A stretch of 64,000 nucleotides of DNA from Allobacillus saliphilus (GCF_018138385.1 NZ_JAGSIE010000009.1:108378-172377); one strand, 5' to 3'; numbered from the stretch's first letter, positions 36,464-46,264 are shown. Translations and numbers: made by a program. The notes: generated from the letters alone by a model not told the origin.

Positions 36464-37368
36464 AAGGAAGCCCCCTGAAGCTGACGAAAGGTTTCGATAT
36501 AGAGATCTATAAAATAAGAATCGTTGGCTTTTGCTTGAATCGGGACATTCGGCTTTTTAGCTAATTCTTGAAAGGCATAATCATAAAGTTTTTTATGATC
36601 ATTCCAGTCGTCTGAAGCATTGAGCGTCACCACAACAATTTCTTTATTTTCATATTCAGCTGTCGTCACTAAGGTTCGACCTGCTTTCTTTGTGAATCCT
36701 GTTTTTCCTCCTGTGCAGTATTCACCGTATGTTGTTAGTAATTTGTTTTTATTAAACCAATAATAATCCCCATTTTTCGGTAAGTGCTTTTCTGTTCCGA
36801 AGATTTTTTTAAATTGATCATTCTTATTCATAGCATGGGCTGTAATTAAAGCCATATCATAAGCGCTTGAATAATGATTTTCCTCTTCCAGGCCATGTGA
36901 ATTTTTAAATGAACTGTTTTCCATACCGATCCAATCAGCTGTTTCATTCATCAGAAAAGCAAAGCCCTCTACACTTCCGCCCACATGCTCTGCAATCGCA
37001 GTAGCTGCATCGTTACCTGAACGAAGCATAAGCCCGTAGATTAAATCTTCAAGTGTATAGAGTTGATTCTCTTTCGTGTAAATGGATGAACCTTCCATCA
37101 TGGATGCTTTTTTTGAAATACGCACTCGGTCGTCTAAATCACCATATTCTAAAGCGACAAAGGCAGTAACAATTTTAGTGATGCTTGCTATAGAGGATCT
37201 CTCATTCATCTGTTTTCCATAGAGGACCTCCATTGTATTCATATCAAGTACAACAGCCTTCTCTGCGGATATATCTGGAGCAGCGTCACTTCCATATGGA
37301 TTGATCAACATTATCAGGAGAATCAATAAGGTAAAAATGGCTAGCTTTTTCATTGTTCGATTCCACAT
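36457..37368 (-). CDS. dacB: D-alanyl-D-alanine carboxypeptidase DacB, short form
   Basis: Low-molecular-weight penicillin-binding protein that trims spore cortex peptides. After a signal peptide (about residues 6-29) the serine-enzyme motifs appear: SITK (about 63-66), SGN (about 119-121) and KTG (about 215-217). At 303 aa it ends shortly after the catalytic domain; the B. subtilis protein as I recall is about 80 residues longer with a C-terminal extension, which is missing here. The start may be 37368 or the ATG at 37353. The spmA-spmB context supports DacB. Confidence 0.9.
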   Translation of the reverse strand: MWNRTMKKLAIFTLLILLIMLINPYGSDAAPDISAEKAVVLDMNTMEVLYGKQMNERSSIASITKIVTAFVALEYGDLDDRVRISKKASMMEGSSIYTKENQLYTLEDLIYGLMLRSGNDAATAIAEHVGGSVEGFAFLMNETADWIGMENSSFKNSHGLEEENHYSSAYDMALITAHAMNKNDQFKKIFGTEKHLPKNGDYYWFNKNKLLTTYGEYCTGGKTGFTKKAGRTLVTTAEYENKEIVVVTLNASDDWNDHKKLYDYAFQELAKKPNVPIQAKANDSYFIDLYIETFRQLQGASLW

Positions 37369-37524
37369 CCATTCATGCTTGTCTAGTTATTAAAAGATAT
37401 GAACCACTTCTCACTGATATGAATCCATCATTGAAATAAGGTTAAGCAATAAAGAATGATGTGATGAATCTGAAAAATTGTTCGGTCTGTGCCTTAAAGT
37501 CGGAAATGCATCCACAATATAAAA

Positions 37525-37560
37525 AACCCGAACTAAAAATCATTGATTTCAGTTCGGGTT
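37525..37560 (-). terminator. Terminator downstream of ypuI
   Basis: Ten-bp stem AACCCGAACT / AGTTCGGGTT followed on the minus strand by a T run. Between here and dacB (37369-37520) I see only AT-rich promoter-type sequence. Confidence 0.85.
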
Positions 37561-37599
37561 GATCACAGCCTATCCTTTTTTAGTCACGATTTAAGTGTA

Positions 37600-38067
37600 C
37601 TAGGATATTTCTTGTGAAAAATATTCTAATTGGTTTCGTAAATCTAGGAATATTGGTTCAAGCTCTCGAGTTAGTTGAGTAATTTCCTCTCCAGGATTTT
37701 CTATAAAGTCAATGGCATCTTTATTTTGATAAGATGCTCGGCTGTCCTCAAACCACAAATCAACGGTGGGCGAAAAGAATGAATTTACACATTTCAGATT
37801 AATACCTCTTAATATTCGATCGATGTTCTTGGCATCAATTGTTTTACCGTTTGTAAATGGGTAAATCGCTCTCTTGCCTTCCGTAGAATAGGCTTCTAGA
37901 AGTCTGAATTGTTTAATGACTCGTTGGATATATTCTTCACTTAAGTCTTTATTGCTATTTGCCAAGTGATTAGCCGAATGGCGATTGTGAAAGTCTTCTA
38001 GAATCGATTCTATACGTCCTAGCTCTTCAAAAACTTTTTGCGCTTGAGACCTTCTTCCTGTACGCAT
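37600..38067 (-). CDS. ypuI: YpuI family protein (DUF3907)
   Basis: A 155-aa soluble, mainly helical protein of unknown function. Size, position after scpB and the KRAIYPFTNGKTIDAKNIDRIL segment fit the DUF3907/YpuI family. The ATG at 38067 has AAGGGGG about 14 nt upstream, which is long, but no better start is visible. Gap to scpB is 24 bp, so it belongs to the scpA-scpB-ypuI unit. Confidence 0.75.
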   Translation of the reverse strand: MRTGRRSQAQKVFEELGRIESILEDFHNRHSANHLANSNKDLSEEYIQRVIKQFRLLEAYSTEGKRAIYPFTNGKTIDAKNIDRILRGINLKCVNSFFSPTVDLWFEDSRASYQNKDAIDFIENPGEEITQLTRELEPIFLDLRNQLEYFSQEIS

Positions 38068-38091
38068 TGGTTCGTAGGGACCCCCTTAATA

Positions 38092-38682
38092 TTATTGAGC
38101 TGCTTTTTCATTCTCATCAGCCAGTTCAGTAAAAAATAAATCGGATTCCATTAATGTTTGATCTAAATCTTCTTCCGTAAGTGGTGGTAAGTCATCTAAC
38201 GAAGTTAATCCGAAAAATGTCAAAAATTCTCTTGTCGTTTGATATAGAATCGGCCGTCCACTTGTATCTTTTCTTCCGGCTTCTTCTATTAAATATCTCG
38301 ACATTAACGTTTGAACTGGTCCATCACACTTCACACCACGAATTTCTTCCATTTCAACTTTCGTGATTGGCTGTTTATAAGCTACAATCGCTAATGTTTC
38401 CAAAGATGCCTGAGATAATCTTGACGATACATTTGACTGTTGCATTTTTTCATAATAAACAGCGTGATCCGGTTTAGTCGTCAGATAATGGATGCCCCTT
38501 ACTTCTAAAATAGATAATCCACGTTGTCCATGTTCGTAATCATATTTTAATTCATTCAATAATAATGTAATAGCATCCTCATCTATATCAAGAATATTCT
38601 TGATTTGTTTATTTGATAACCCTTCATCACCTGAAACAAACAACAAACCTTCCAGGACACCTTTCATTTCATTTAACTCCAT
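38092..38682 (-). CDS. scpB: Segregation and condensation protein B
   Basis: Subunit of the SMC-ScpAB condensin complex. Two winged-helix domains: GLLFVSGDEGLSNKQIKNIL near the N terminus and ALETLAIVAYKQPITKVEMEEIRGV (about residues 94-118), with a C-terminal acidic tail. 196 aa. ATG at 38682 follows GGAGG and overlaps the scpA end by 14 bases. Confidence 0.95.
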   Translation of the reverse strand: MELNEMKGVLEGLLFVSGDEGLSNKQIKNILDIDEDAITLLLNELKYDYEHGQRGLSILEVRGIHYLTTKPDHAVYYEKMQQSNVSSRLSQASLETLAIVAYKQPITKVEMEEIRGVKCDGPVQTLMSRYLIEEAGRKDTSGRPILYQTTREFLTFFGLTSLDDLPPLTEEDLDQTLMESDLFFTELADENEKAAQ

Positions 38683-39430
38683 TATATATTTCCTCCGTCA
38701 GCTGGACCGTAATTGAGTCGAAATTATGGTTTTGGATACAGATGATTTTCATTCCTTTCATCAACTCTAAGATAGCAAGAAAAGTCGCAACAACTTCCAC
38801 TCTCTTCTGATAAGGAAAAAGCTCTTCAAATGACCTTTTCCCACGATACTTCATTAACGTATTTATAATTTCATCCATTCTCTTTTCAATCGAGATTTCT
38901 TGTCTCTGTACAGTTGTTTCCAACGGTTCTAGCAATTGTTTTCTGCGTAAAACCTTTTGAAAAGCTTGTGTCAGATCAACAATATCTAATTCATTACTTC
39001 TCTCAACCTTTGTCTCATTTTGATAAACGGAAAGGTCGGTGGCCGGTCGCATATGCGTGCGAAGTTGCTCTTGCTCTCTTTCTTTTAATTCAGTGGCAGC
39101 TTCCTTAAACTTACGATACTCGATTAGCTTTGCAATGAGTTCATCGCGTAAGTCCTCTTCATACTCGTCCTCCATTTCCACTTCTTGCTTCGGTAAAAGC
39201 ATCTGACTCTTGATGGCCAGTAGTGTTGCAGCCATGACTAAGTACTCGCTGGCAATGTCCAACTGAAGTTCTTGCATTGTACGTATGTAATTCATATACT
39301 GATCTGCAACATCTTTTAAAGGTACGTCGTATATATCGATTTCATATTGATTGACTAAATGTAATAATAAATCTAGTGGACCTTCAAAGGTATCGAATTT
39401 TACTTGATAGGTTTGAATGGACAAATGCAT
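38669..39430 (-). CDS. scpA: Segregation and condensation protein A
   Basis: Kleisin that bridges SMC heads. The N-terminal domain has FDTFEGPLDLLLHLV (about residues 12-26) and MAATLLAIKSQMLLP; the C-terminal winged helix carries SFEELFPYQKRVEVVATFLAILEL (about 199-222). ATG at 39430 gives 253 aa, the usual length, with GAAAGAG upstream; a start 14 codons earlier is rejected. First gene of scpA-scpB-ypuI. Confidence 0.95.
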   Translation of the reverse strand: MHLSIQTYQVKFDTFEGPLDLLLHLVNQYEIDIYDVPLKDVADQYMNYIRTMQELQLDIASEYLVMAATLLAIKSQMLLPKQEVEMEDEYEEDLRDELIAKLIEYRKFKEAATELKEREQEQLRTHMRPATDLSVYQNETKVERSNELDIVDLTQAFQKVLRRKQLLEPLETTVQRQEISIEKRMDEIINTLMKYRGKRSFEELFPYQKRVEVVATFLAILELMKGMKIICIQNHNFDSITVQLTEEIYNGVK

Positions 39431-39512
39431 CACTCTTTCGATGGCCGAGAGTTTATATTGAAATCTTATCAAACTTTCGAGTGAAAAGGAATAACAATGA
39501 GGGAGATAACTT

Positions 39513-39989
39513 ATGTATCCGAAACAATATCTTGAATATCTCTATGAATTCCATTATACAAGAGACTATTTTGAGTGTCATGAAGTGTTAGAAGATTTTT
39601 GGAAAAATGAGACGGAAATGAAGCGGAATTCGGTTTGGACAGGATTGATTCAATTAGCTGTTGGCTTGTATCATTATAGAAGAGGAAACATCATCGGAGC
39701 GAAAAAGTTAATTGATAGTTGTCATGAGAAGTTGTGGGAGCACCAAGATGATTTGGTTTGTTTAGGGTTATCTAACCAACGTTTAATTAATCTGATTTCT
39801 ATAATCCAATATCAGATTCAAAATAATGTTCCGTATAAGAGTGTTGACTTACCGATCATTAGTGAGGATTTACAAAATAGACTTCAGCACTTGGCAATAC
39901 AAAAAAATAATCAATCGGAATACGCTTATCATGTTTCGGATGAACGGATCATCCATCGCCATTTAAAAGAATTTCGTGATGACCTTTAA
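39513..39989 (+). CDS. ypuF: DUF309 protein YpuF
   Basis: A 158-aa protein of the DUF309 family with unknown function. The signature FHYTRDYFECHEVLEDFWK (about residues 13-31) and LIQLAVGLYHYRRGN are clear. ATG at 39513 follows GAGGGAG. It is transcribed divergently from scpA and convergently with ribT. The same neighbour set occurs in B. subtilis. Confidence 0.85.
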   Translation: MYPKQYLEYLYEFHYTRDYFECHEVLEDFWKNETEMKRNSVWTGLIQLAVGLYHYRRGNIIGAKKLIDSCHEKLWEHQDDLVCLGLSNQRLINLISIIQYQIQNNVPYKSVDLPIISEDLQNRLQHLAIQKNNQSEYAYHVSDERIIHRHLKEFRDDL

Positions 39990-39991
39990 GG

Positions 39992-40088
39992 ATAATTCGG
40001 TTTCGTTTGTTTATTTATTAAAACCCGAATTATTCATATAAAAACAAACTGTCCAATCTACTCATTACACAAGTAAATTGGACAGTTT
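39992..40088. terminator. Two hairpins between convergent ypuF and ribT
   Basis: The first, ATAATTCGG / CCGAATTAT (39992-40033), directly follows ypuF. The second, AAACTGTCCAAT / ATTGGACAGTTT (40046-40088), is a perfect 12-bp stem with T-rich flanks next to ribT. Together they should stop both transcripts. Confidence 0.8.
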
Positions 40089-40090
40089 AT

Positions 40091-40435
40091 TTATTCTTCT
40101 TGGCAAGCTTCAAAAAATTCATTGGTGAATTCATTTCCACAAACGTGGCGCTCGTCATATAGCTCTTTCACTGCTTGAACCATCTTTTTACCAATACCTT
40201 GGTTTCGATAAGACGGATTTACGCTAATGTGCTGAACGACAACTTTATCTTCTTCAAAGCAGACACCAATTGTTCCTAGTACTTCTTCTTCTTTCCACAA
40301 GTACAATTGCCAATCTTCGTTACTTTCGTACTCATTTATTGTTTCTTGTAGTTTCTTCACCTGTTTTTCTTCGGGCATAAAAGAAAGAAGTCCCATGGCA
40401 ATTTTTTCAAAGCTCTTTTTAAACTTGATTAACAT
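40091..40435 (-). CDS. ribT: GNAT acetyltransferase RibT-like
   Basis: A 114-aa N-acetyltransferase. The N-terminal MLIKFKKSFEKIAMGLLSFMP is the same type as in B. subtilis RibT, and the acetyl-CoA motif A reads ISVNPSYRNQGIGKKMV (about residues 70-86). In B. subtilis this gene ends the ribDEBAH operon; here no riboflavin gene or FMN riboswitch is near, so it stands alone downstream of ppiB. Its acceptor substrate is unknown. Confidence 0.82.
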   Translation of the reverse strand: MLIKFKKSFEKIAMGLLSFMPEEKQVKKLQETINEYESNEDWQLYLWKEEEVLGTIGVCFEEDKVVVQHISVNPSYRNQGIGKKMVQAVKELYDERHVCGNEFTNEFFEACQEE

Positions 40436-40589
40436 ATTAACCCCTCTTTAACAAAAGGATTTTTACAATCCTTCAATCTTTGAGAATTTCATGAAAAATA
40501 ATTCAATGTAAAATTCACAAAAAAAGTTTGTCGAGTAGTAATAGTAACACCATTTTGTCCAAAAAATCAAGGTTCAATACGTTGGTGTT

Positions 40590-41021
40590 CTATTCTTCGA
40601 TTGTCACCTTTTGCATGACGTCGCCAACTTTTACGCGGTCGACAACATCCATTCCATCTACAACTTTTCCAAATACAGTATGCACACCGTCAAGATGTGG
40701 TTGTGCTTCAAAACAAATAAAGAACTGGCTTCCACCAGTATCTTTACCGGCATGTGCCATCGATAAAGATCCTCTTTCATGCTTGTTCGGATTACCTTCT
40801 GTTTCACATTTAATTGTATATCCTGGTCCACCTGTACCATTACCATTTGGATCACCGCCTTGAATGACGAACCCTGGAATCACTCGGTGAAATGTTAAAC
40901 CATCATAAAAATTCTTTTGTGCTAGGCTGACGAAGTTTTCAACCGTTCCTGGAGCATCTTTTTCAAATAAATCAATCTTGATTTGTTCTCCGTTTTCAAA
41001 TTGAATCGTTGCTTTTTTCAT
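40590..41021 (-). CDS. ppiB: Peptidyl-prolyl cis-trans isomerase B (cyclophilin)
   Basis: Cytosolic cyclophilin that catalyses proline isomerisation during protein folding. The cyclophilin pattern [19 protein letters not shown] (about residues 43-61) and GSQFFICF (about 93-100) are intact. 143 aa. ATG at 41021 has GGAGG 7 nt upstream; a longer frame begins inside lysA and is rejected. Lies 19 bp after the lysA stop. Confidence 0.96.
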   Translation of the reverse strand: MKKATIQFENGEQIKIDLFEKDAPGTVENFVSLAQKNFYDGLTFHRVIPGFVIQGGDPNGNGTGGPGYTIKCETEGNPNKHERGSLSMAHAGKDTGGSQFFICFEAQPHLDGVHTVFGKVVDGMDVVDRVKVGDVMQKVTIEE

Positions 41022-41040
41022 TTCTATTCCTCCAATTAGT

Positions 41041-42318
41041 TTATTCATAGCTTAAATCGAATCGGGTTAAGTCCGTGTACTTTTCACGTTTGACAACGAG
41101 CTGATCTTTTCCATTTTCAACAAATACAACCGCTGCTTTAGGAAAACGATTGTAATGACTTGCCATAGCGTACCCATAAGCGCCTGTCGAAAATACAGCT
41201 AAAAAGTCACCTGATTCGATTGCAGGGGTTTTTAAGTCCCAAATAAGCATATCACCAGACTCACAACATTTGCCAGCAATTGATACTTCTTCGATCAATG
41301 GATCATTTATTTTATTTGCGACAACCGCTTGGTACTTAGCTTGGTATAGTGCTGGCCGAATATTATCTGTCATGCCACCGTCTACGGATACATATTTTCG
41401 AACATTTTTAACTTCTTTCAATGATCCAATGGTATATAACGTAGTGCCCGCATCACCAACAATAGACCTGCCTGGCTCAATCCAAATCTCAGGAATGGAC
41501 AAACCTAATCTCTGCGCTTCAGCTTTGATACATTTTGTCAATGTTACGACATATTGATTCAAAGGTAATGGTTGATCGCTTTCCGTATACTTAATACCGA
41601 AACCACCACCTAAATTGACAACTTCAGCATCATATTGGTATTGATGTTTCCAATGATTGAGTAATTGGAAGAGTTTTTTAATGGCCATCTCAAAACCCGT
41701 TGTCTCAAATATTTGGGAACCGATGTGTGAATGAATCCCCAATACTCGAAATCGTGGTAGATTAAGTAAACGTTTCAGTGCCTTATCAGCTTGGTTGCTA
41801 TTTAGATCAAATCCAAATTTGGAGTCTTCCTGACCAGTCAATATATAGTCATGTGTATGTGCTTCAATCCCTGGTGTGACTCGAAGCAACACTTGTACCG
41901 TTGTATCCAATTCCTCAACCAACGCTTCGAGCAAAGAGATTTCGTGAAAATTATCGACGACAATACAACCAATTCCACATTCGATTGCCATTCTCAGTTC
42001 ATCTTCGCTTTTATTATTTCCATGCATATGAATTTTTTCAACAGGAAAACCGGCTTCCAGCGCTGTATGTAATTCACCTTGAGAAACGACATCCAAGCTT
42101 AACTTTTCTTGCTTAGCCACTTGAAGCATCGCGACTGAAGAGAAAGCTTTACTTGCATAAGCGACCTGAAAAGGGATGCCTGATTCTTCAAAAGTCCGGA
42201 CAAAAGCACGTGCATTCTCTCGTATCTTCTGAACATCATAAACAAACAAAGGTGTGCCATACTTTTCAATTAACTCAATCGAATCAATACCACCAATATG
42301 CAAATGATTACTACTCAT
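41041..42318 (-). CDS. lysA: Diaminopimelate decarboxylase
   Basis: PLP enzyme that makes L-lysine from meso-diaminopimelate. The PLP lysine is in [11 protein letters not shown] (about residues 48-58), followed by HSHIGSQI, the glycine-rich GGGFG, EPGRSIV and the active-site CCESGD. 425 aa, slightly shorter than in B. subtilis. ATG at 42318 follows AGGTGAG. A weak SigA-like pair, TTGAAA-N16-GATAAA, lies upstream. Placed after spoVAF as in B. subtilis; no lysine riboswitch is seen. Confidence 0.96.
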   Translation of the reverse strand: MSSNHLHIGGIDSIELIEKYGTPLFVYDVQKIRENARAFVRTFEESGIPFQVAYASKAFSSVAMLQVAKQEKLSLDVVSQGELHTALEAGFPVEKIHMHGNNKSEDELRMAIECGIGCIVVDNFHEISLLEALVEELDTTVQVLLRVTPGIEAHTHDYILTGQEDSKFGFDLNSNQADKALKRLLNLPRFRVLGIHSHIGSQIFETTGFEMAIKKLFQLLNHWKHQYQYDAEVVNLGGGFGIKYTESDQPLPLNQYVVTLTKCIKAEAQRLGLSIPEIWIEPGRSIVGDAGTTLYTIGSLKEVKNVRKYVSVDGGMTDNIRPALYQAKYQAVVANKINDPLIEEVSIAGKCCESGDMLIWDLKTPAIESGDFLAVFSTGAYGYAMASHYNRFPKAAVVFVENGKDQLVVKREKYTDLTRFDLSYE

Positions 42319-42454
42319 TAATTATCTCACCTTTTCTCTTTGAAGCACAGCTAATAGAAATAATTTATCATAAGTGCGATACTCTTTTCAATTTTAAACG
42401 CAGTTTTCATGGCAACAATCATAGAAGTCCAACCTTCTTAACCAGCAAAAATAA

Positions 42455-42480
42455 AGCGACCAAATGAATTACTGGTCGCT
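42455..42480 (-). terminator. Terminator downstream of spoVAF
   Basis: Eight-bp stem AGCGACCA / TGGTCGCT followed on the minus strand by TTTATTTTTG. It separates the spoVA operon from lysA. Confidence 0.8.
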
Positions 42481-42500
42481 CTGATTTAATCAAATTTCAA

Positions 42501-43988
42501 TTATTTTGTATTTTCACCTTTAGGCATTCTTGTTGCTGACTGAGGATGAACAATACTTGGACGGAACCGTTGATGAGGAACCGTCATCCGAATGAATACA
42601 TGCCATAGTGCTCTTCCGTTGAAAGGAATTAAAGGCCAAAAATACGGTGTATTCAATGAAATTGTTCGTACTAAATGAAGCAAGTACAACGTTACACCGA
42701 CCATAAATCCAGTTGCTCCCCATATCGATACAGCAATGACCAACATAATTCTTGCCAATTTATTCGCGACGCCAAGTTCATGACTCGGTGTGGAATACGT
42801 ACCGATTGCACTGATTGCAACATATAAAATTATCTCTGGACTAAATAAACCTACTGTAATTGCGATTTCGCCAATCAACACCGCGGCAATAAGTCCCATA
42901 GCCGTCGATAGTGCGGTCGGTGTATGAATGGCCGCAATCCTCATAAACTCTAGTCCGATATCTGCCAGTAATACTTGCACAATAATTGGCAAATTCCCTT
43001 CTTCTTTTAAACCAATAAACGATAAATCCGGTGGTAAATATTCGGGGTGTGTTGCGAATAAAACCCATAACGGTAATAAAAAGATCGATAATATAACACC
43101 GAAAAATCGAACCCAACGAATAAACGTTCCGACAGACGGAACTTGTCGACTCTCTTCCGCATGTTGAACATGGTGAAAGAATGTTGTTGGGGTAATCATC
43201 ACACTCGGTGATGTGTCCACATAAATGAGGACATGACCTTCAAACAAGTGGGCCGATGCGACATCAGGCCTTTCTGTATAACGTACTAACGGAAACGGAT
43301 TAATACTTTGGGAAACTAGAAACTCCTCCAGCGTTTTGTCAGACATCGCCATGCCATCTACATTAATTTTTTTAATTTCTTTTTTGATCACTTCTACTAA
43401 GCCGGGATCTGCAATGTCTTTTAAATAAGCCACGGAGACATCTGTTTTTGACCGTTCTCCGACTCGCATAATTTCCATGCGTAGTCGCTCATCTCGTACC
43501 CTTCTTCTTGTTAAACCTGCATTCTCAATAATGTTTTCCGTAAAACCATCACGCGCACCTCGTACGACCTTTTCTGTATCCGGTTCTTCCGGCCCTCGAC
43601 CCGGGTAATTCCTTACATCAACGACGAGAGCGAATGGCTCTCCATCAATAGTCACAACCACTAATCCTGCTAATAATTGATTAATGGCGTCATCATAGGT
43701 TTTAAACTCTTCCACTTGGTGGTTCATCAGTCGGTTTTTTATAATCTCAGCTAGTTTACGTTTTTCTGATTCAAAATCATTGATTTCAACTAACTTTTTA
43801 ATAATTTCGATTGTATATTCAGAATCGGTTAAACCATTCACAAAATAAAGGTCTACATCGTGTTCTAATACTGAAAGTGTACGTCTTCCGACATCAAATG
43901 AAGTTCCGATTCCTAATTGATCTCCCAAAACTTTACGACTCTTCTTAATCGAAGCATCAATTGTTTTACCTTTAACATCTTGAGCCAT
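42501..43988 (-). CDS. spoVAF: Stage V sporulation protein AF
   Basis: Membrane protein related to the GerA-type germinant receptor A subunits. A long N-terminal soluble part (about residues 1-285) is followed by four to five membrane helices. Segments such as DGEPFALVVDVRNYPGRGPEEP (about 114-135) and TFIRWVRFFGVILS match the GerA/SpoVAF family. 495 aa. ATG at 43988 follows AGGAG. Last gene of the spoVA operon, 13 bp after the spoVAE stop. Confidence 0.94.
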   Translation of the reverse strand: MAQDVKGKTIDASIKKSRKVLGDQLGIGTSFDVGRRTLSVLEHDVDLYFVNGLTDSEYTIEIIKKLVEINDFESEKRKLAEIIKNRLMNHQVEEFKTYDDAINQLLAGLVVVTIDGEPFALVVDVRNYPGRGPEEPDTEKVVRGARDGFTENIIENAGLTRRRVRDERLRMEIMRVGERSKTDVSVAYLKDIADPGLVEVIKKEIKKINVDGMAMSDKTLEEFLVSQSINPFPLVRYTERPDVASAHLFEGHVLIYVDTSPSVMITPTTFFHHVQHAEESRQVPSVGTFIRWVRFFGVILSIFLLPLWVLFATHPEYLPPDLSFIGLKEEGNLPIIVQVLLADIGLEFMRIAAIHTPTALSTAMGLIAAVLIGEIAITVGLFSPEIILYVAISAIGTYSTPSHELGVANKLARIMLVIAVSIWGATGFMVGVTLYLLHLVRTISLNTPYFWPLIPFNGRALWHVFIRMTVPHQRFRPSIVHPQSATRMPKGENTK

Positions 43989-44001
43989 ATAATTACTCCT
44001 T

Positions 44002-44358
44002 CTAGCCTTTTGGTTTAAAAATTAAGGCAATGATAAATCCAAATAAAATAGCAGAAGAAATACCTGCGGATGTCAATTGAAAAATTCCTACAGCTATACC
44101 CATAAATCCATGTTCTTCAGATTGAGCCATGGCTCCATGGAGTAGATTATGTCCAAAGCTGGTAATCGGTACAGTTGCTCCTGCTCCTGCAAACTCAATC
44201 AATTTGTCATATATATCAAATCCGTCTAAAACGGCTCCAGCGACCACAAAAGATGACATGACATGTGCAGGAGTAAGCTTTGCTACATCAAATAACAATT
44301 GACCTATAACGCAAATCGCTCCACCAACTAAAAAAGCCCATAAAAACTGTAGAATCAT
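44002..44358 (-). CDS. spoVAE: Stage V sporulation protein AE (SpoVAEb)
   Basis: A 118-aa membrane protein of the SpoVA dipicolinate channel. Hydrophobic with four helices and the [19 protein letters not shown] signature shared with SpoVAC. ATG at 44358 overlaps the spoVAD stop by one base (TGATG), giving coupled synthesis. In B. subtilis an additional gene (spoVAEA) lies between this gene and spoVAF; it is absent here. Confidence 0.93.
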   Translation of the reverse strand: MILQFLWAFLVGGAICVIGQLLFDVAKLTPAHVMSSFVVAGAVLDGFDIYDKLIEFAGAGATVPITSFGHNLLHGAMAQSEEHGFMGIAVGIFQLTSAGISSAILFGFIIALIFKPKG

Positions 44359-45365
44359 CAGTCTTTCACCCGCTTTATAACCACTCCATGCGCTATACAT
44401 GGAATGGATTCTTTTTGTTGCACAATCGTCGGACTAAGTAATGCCCCTGTCGCTACAATAAGTACTTTATCCAATTTGTTTTCCATCATTTGTTGCATGA
44501 TATATCCATAAGTGACTACTGCAGAACTTGCACAACCACTGCCTCCTGCGTTTACTTTTTGGCTGTCGTGATAGATCATTAATCCACAATCTTGATGCAC
44601 TTCCTCGATATCATAGCCTGATTGCTCTGTTAATTTCTTTACAATGGGGGTTCCTATACTAGCTAAATCACCGGTCAAAATAACATCATAATCTTCTGGT
44701 TGGCGACCGAAATCTTTGAAGTGCTGAACGATTGTATTCGCTGCAGCCGGTGCCATTGCGGAGCCCATATCTAAAGGGTTCGTTACTCCGTAATCAATAA
44801 CTTTTCCGATGGTCGCTCCTTCCACTTGGATTGGCGATTTTTCTTTTTGTACGAGCACAGACCCAGCACCAGTTACTGTACAATGTGCAGTATTCGGTTT
44901 TTGGATTCCATACTCTGTTGGATAGCGAAACTGCCTTTCAGCTGTAGAATAATGACTACTTGTACTAGCAATAACTTTAGAGCAATGACCTGCATCCACT
45001 AATGAAGAGCTGATGGCTACAGTTTCCATCGATGTGGAACAAGCACCGAATACACCAAAAAAAGGAGCATCCAAGTCCCTTGCAACATAGCTGGATGATA
45101 TGTTTTGATTTAATAAATCGCCACTAATTAATAAGTCAACAGCATCCTGGCGTGTATTTGTTTTTGATAACGTTAATTCAATTGATTTTTTTAATAACGC
45201 TTGCTCTGCTTTTTCCCAAGTTTTTTCATTGCAATATAAATCGTCAAAACTATAGTCAAAAGTATCTGCAAGCGGGCCCTGGGCTTCTTTTGGACCAGTT
45301 ACAGTGGCATTGCCAGCAATATATACACCATTTGTAAATTTCCATGAATTTTTACCTTGCTTCAT
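44358..45365 (-). CDS. spoVAD: Stage V sporulation protein AD
   Basis: Thiolase-fold protein of the SpoVA complex that binds dipicolinic acid. Thiolase-like segments include [15 protein letters not shown] (about residues 105-119) and [15 protein letters not shown] (about 276-290), with GDLASIG in the middle. No full thiolase activity is expected. 335 aa. ATG at 45365 follows GAGGTGA. It is between spoVAC and spoVAE. Confidence 0.95.
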   Translation of the reverse strand: MKQGKNSWKFTNGVYIAGNATVTGPKEAQGPLADTFDYSFDDLYCNEKTWEKAEQALLKKSIELTLSKTNTRQDAVDLLISGDLLNQNISSSYVARDLDAPFFGVFGACSTSMETVAISSSLVDAGHCSKVIASTSSHYSTAERQFRYPTEYGIQKPNTAHCTVTGAGSVLVQKEKSPIQVEGATIGKVIDYGVTNPLDMGSAMAPAAANTIVQHFKDFGRQPEDYDVILTGDLASIGTPIVKKLTEQSGYDIEEVHQDCGLMIYHDSQKVNAGGSGCASSAVVTYGYIMQQMMENKLDKVLIVATGALLSPTIVQQKESIPCIAHGVVIKRVKD

Positions 45366-45383
45366 TTGCGATCACCTCTATTG

Positions 45384-45830
45384 TTAGAGTAATTGCTGGA
45401 TTGTATACCGAATTAAACCAACGACATATGCCGATACAGTACCGAAGACAATTACAGAACCAGCTAGTTTAAACATATTTGTCGATATCCCATAGAGAAT
45501 TCCTTCACTCTTATGCTCTAAGGCAGCACTTGTAACCGAGTTGGCGAAACCTGTGACGGGAACGGCAGCACCCGCTCCAGCAAAACTACCTAAACGATCG
45601 TACACGCCAAATCCGGTAAGTAAAGCTGAAATTAATATCAATGTTGTTACCGTCGGATTTCCTGCTTGTTTTTCTGTAAAATCAAATACGTACATATAAA
45701 AATAGGTTAATGCTTGTCCAAATACACATATTAAACCACCGACAATAAAAGCTTTCATACAATTCTTCACTAATGGAGGTTTTCCTTGATATGGTTTGAT
45801 GCTTTCTTTATAGTTGTCTTTCGTAATCAT
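45384..45830 (-). CDS. spoVAC: Stage V sporulation protein AC
   Basis: Channel-forming membrane subunit involved in dipicolinate uptake and release. Four hydrophobic helices in 148 aa and the GAGAAVPVTGFANSVTSAALE motif (about residues 83-103) also seen in SpoVAE. ATG at 45830 follows AAAGGGG. Fifteen bp separate it from spoVAB. Confidence 0.94.
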   Translation of the reverse strand: MITKDNYKESIKPYQGKPPLVKNCMKAFIVGGLICVFGQALTYFYMYVFDFTEKQAGNPTVTTLILISALLTGFGVYDRLGSFAGAGAAVPVTGFANSVTSAALEHKSEGILYGISTNMFKLAGSVIVFGTVSAYVVGLIRYTIQQLL

Positions 45831-45844
45831 TCAAATACCCCTTT

Positions 45845-46264
45845 CTAAAAATCAAATATTGTCCATTGAAAAATCGATCCGAATATTTTCCCTAGAACAA
45901 TTGCAAGTAAGAGTGTCAATAAATAACGATTCAGCCGAATACGCTTAAACAAAATTGGAAACACATTGAGCACTTCAGTTAATGCGGCAGCAAGCATACC
46001 GATAAAGATTCCGTGTAACAACCCCCATAACACTTCAATTGGTAACGGCAAGGGGATTTTAGCTGTTTGAAACGATAAGTAGGTCCCAAACACGGCACCG
46101 GCAGTTACGCCATTTTCAAAGAAATGAATGAATCTTCTTGATTTTGATAGTTGAGCTAACCGAGGGATGATTCCTAAAACCGTTAAAAACGCAACAAACC
46201 CAGCGCCTACTGTGAAGCCAGCTGCTAAGCCGATAAATAAATCAAACAAGTAGTTAATCTTCAT
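45845..46264 (-). CDS. spoVAB: Stage V sporulation protein AB
   Basis: Hydrophobic 139-aa membrane protein of the spoVA operon with about four helices. GLAAGFTVGAGFVAFLTVLGIIPRL near the N terminus is typical. The start is placed at ATG 46264, which overlaps the spoVAA end by 11 bases and begins with the usual N-terminal helix; its ribosome binding site is weak, so coupling to spoVAA is likely. A start eight codons earlier is less likely. Confidence 0.9.
   Translation of the reverse strand: MKINYLFDLFIGLAAGFTVGAGFVAFLTVLGIIPRLAQLSKSRRFIHFFENGVTAGAVFGTYLSFQTAKIPLPLPIEVLWGLLHGIFIGMLAAALTEVLNVFPILFKRIRLNRYLLTLLLAIVLGKIFGSIFQWTIFDF

Noticed and set aside
40436..40589. FMN riboswitch expected near ribT
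   Set aside because: The conserved RFN sequences are not present in this interval, and no rib gene follows.
42319..42454. Lysine riboswitch upstream of lysA
   Set aside because: The 136-bp region is too short and lacks the L-box core; only a weak SigA-like promoter is visible.
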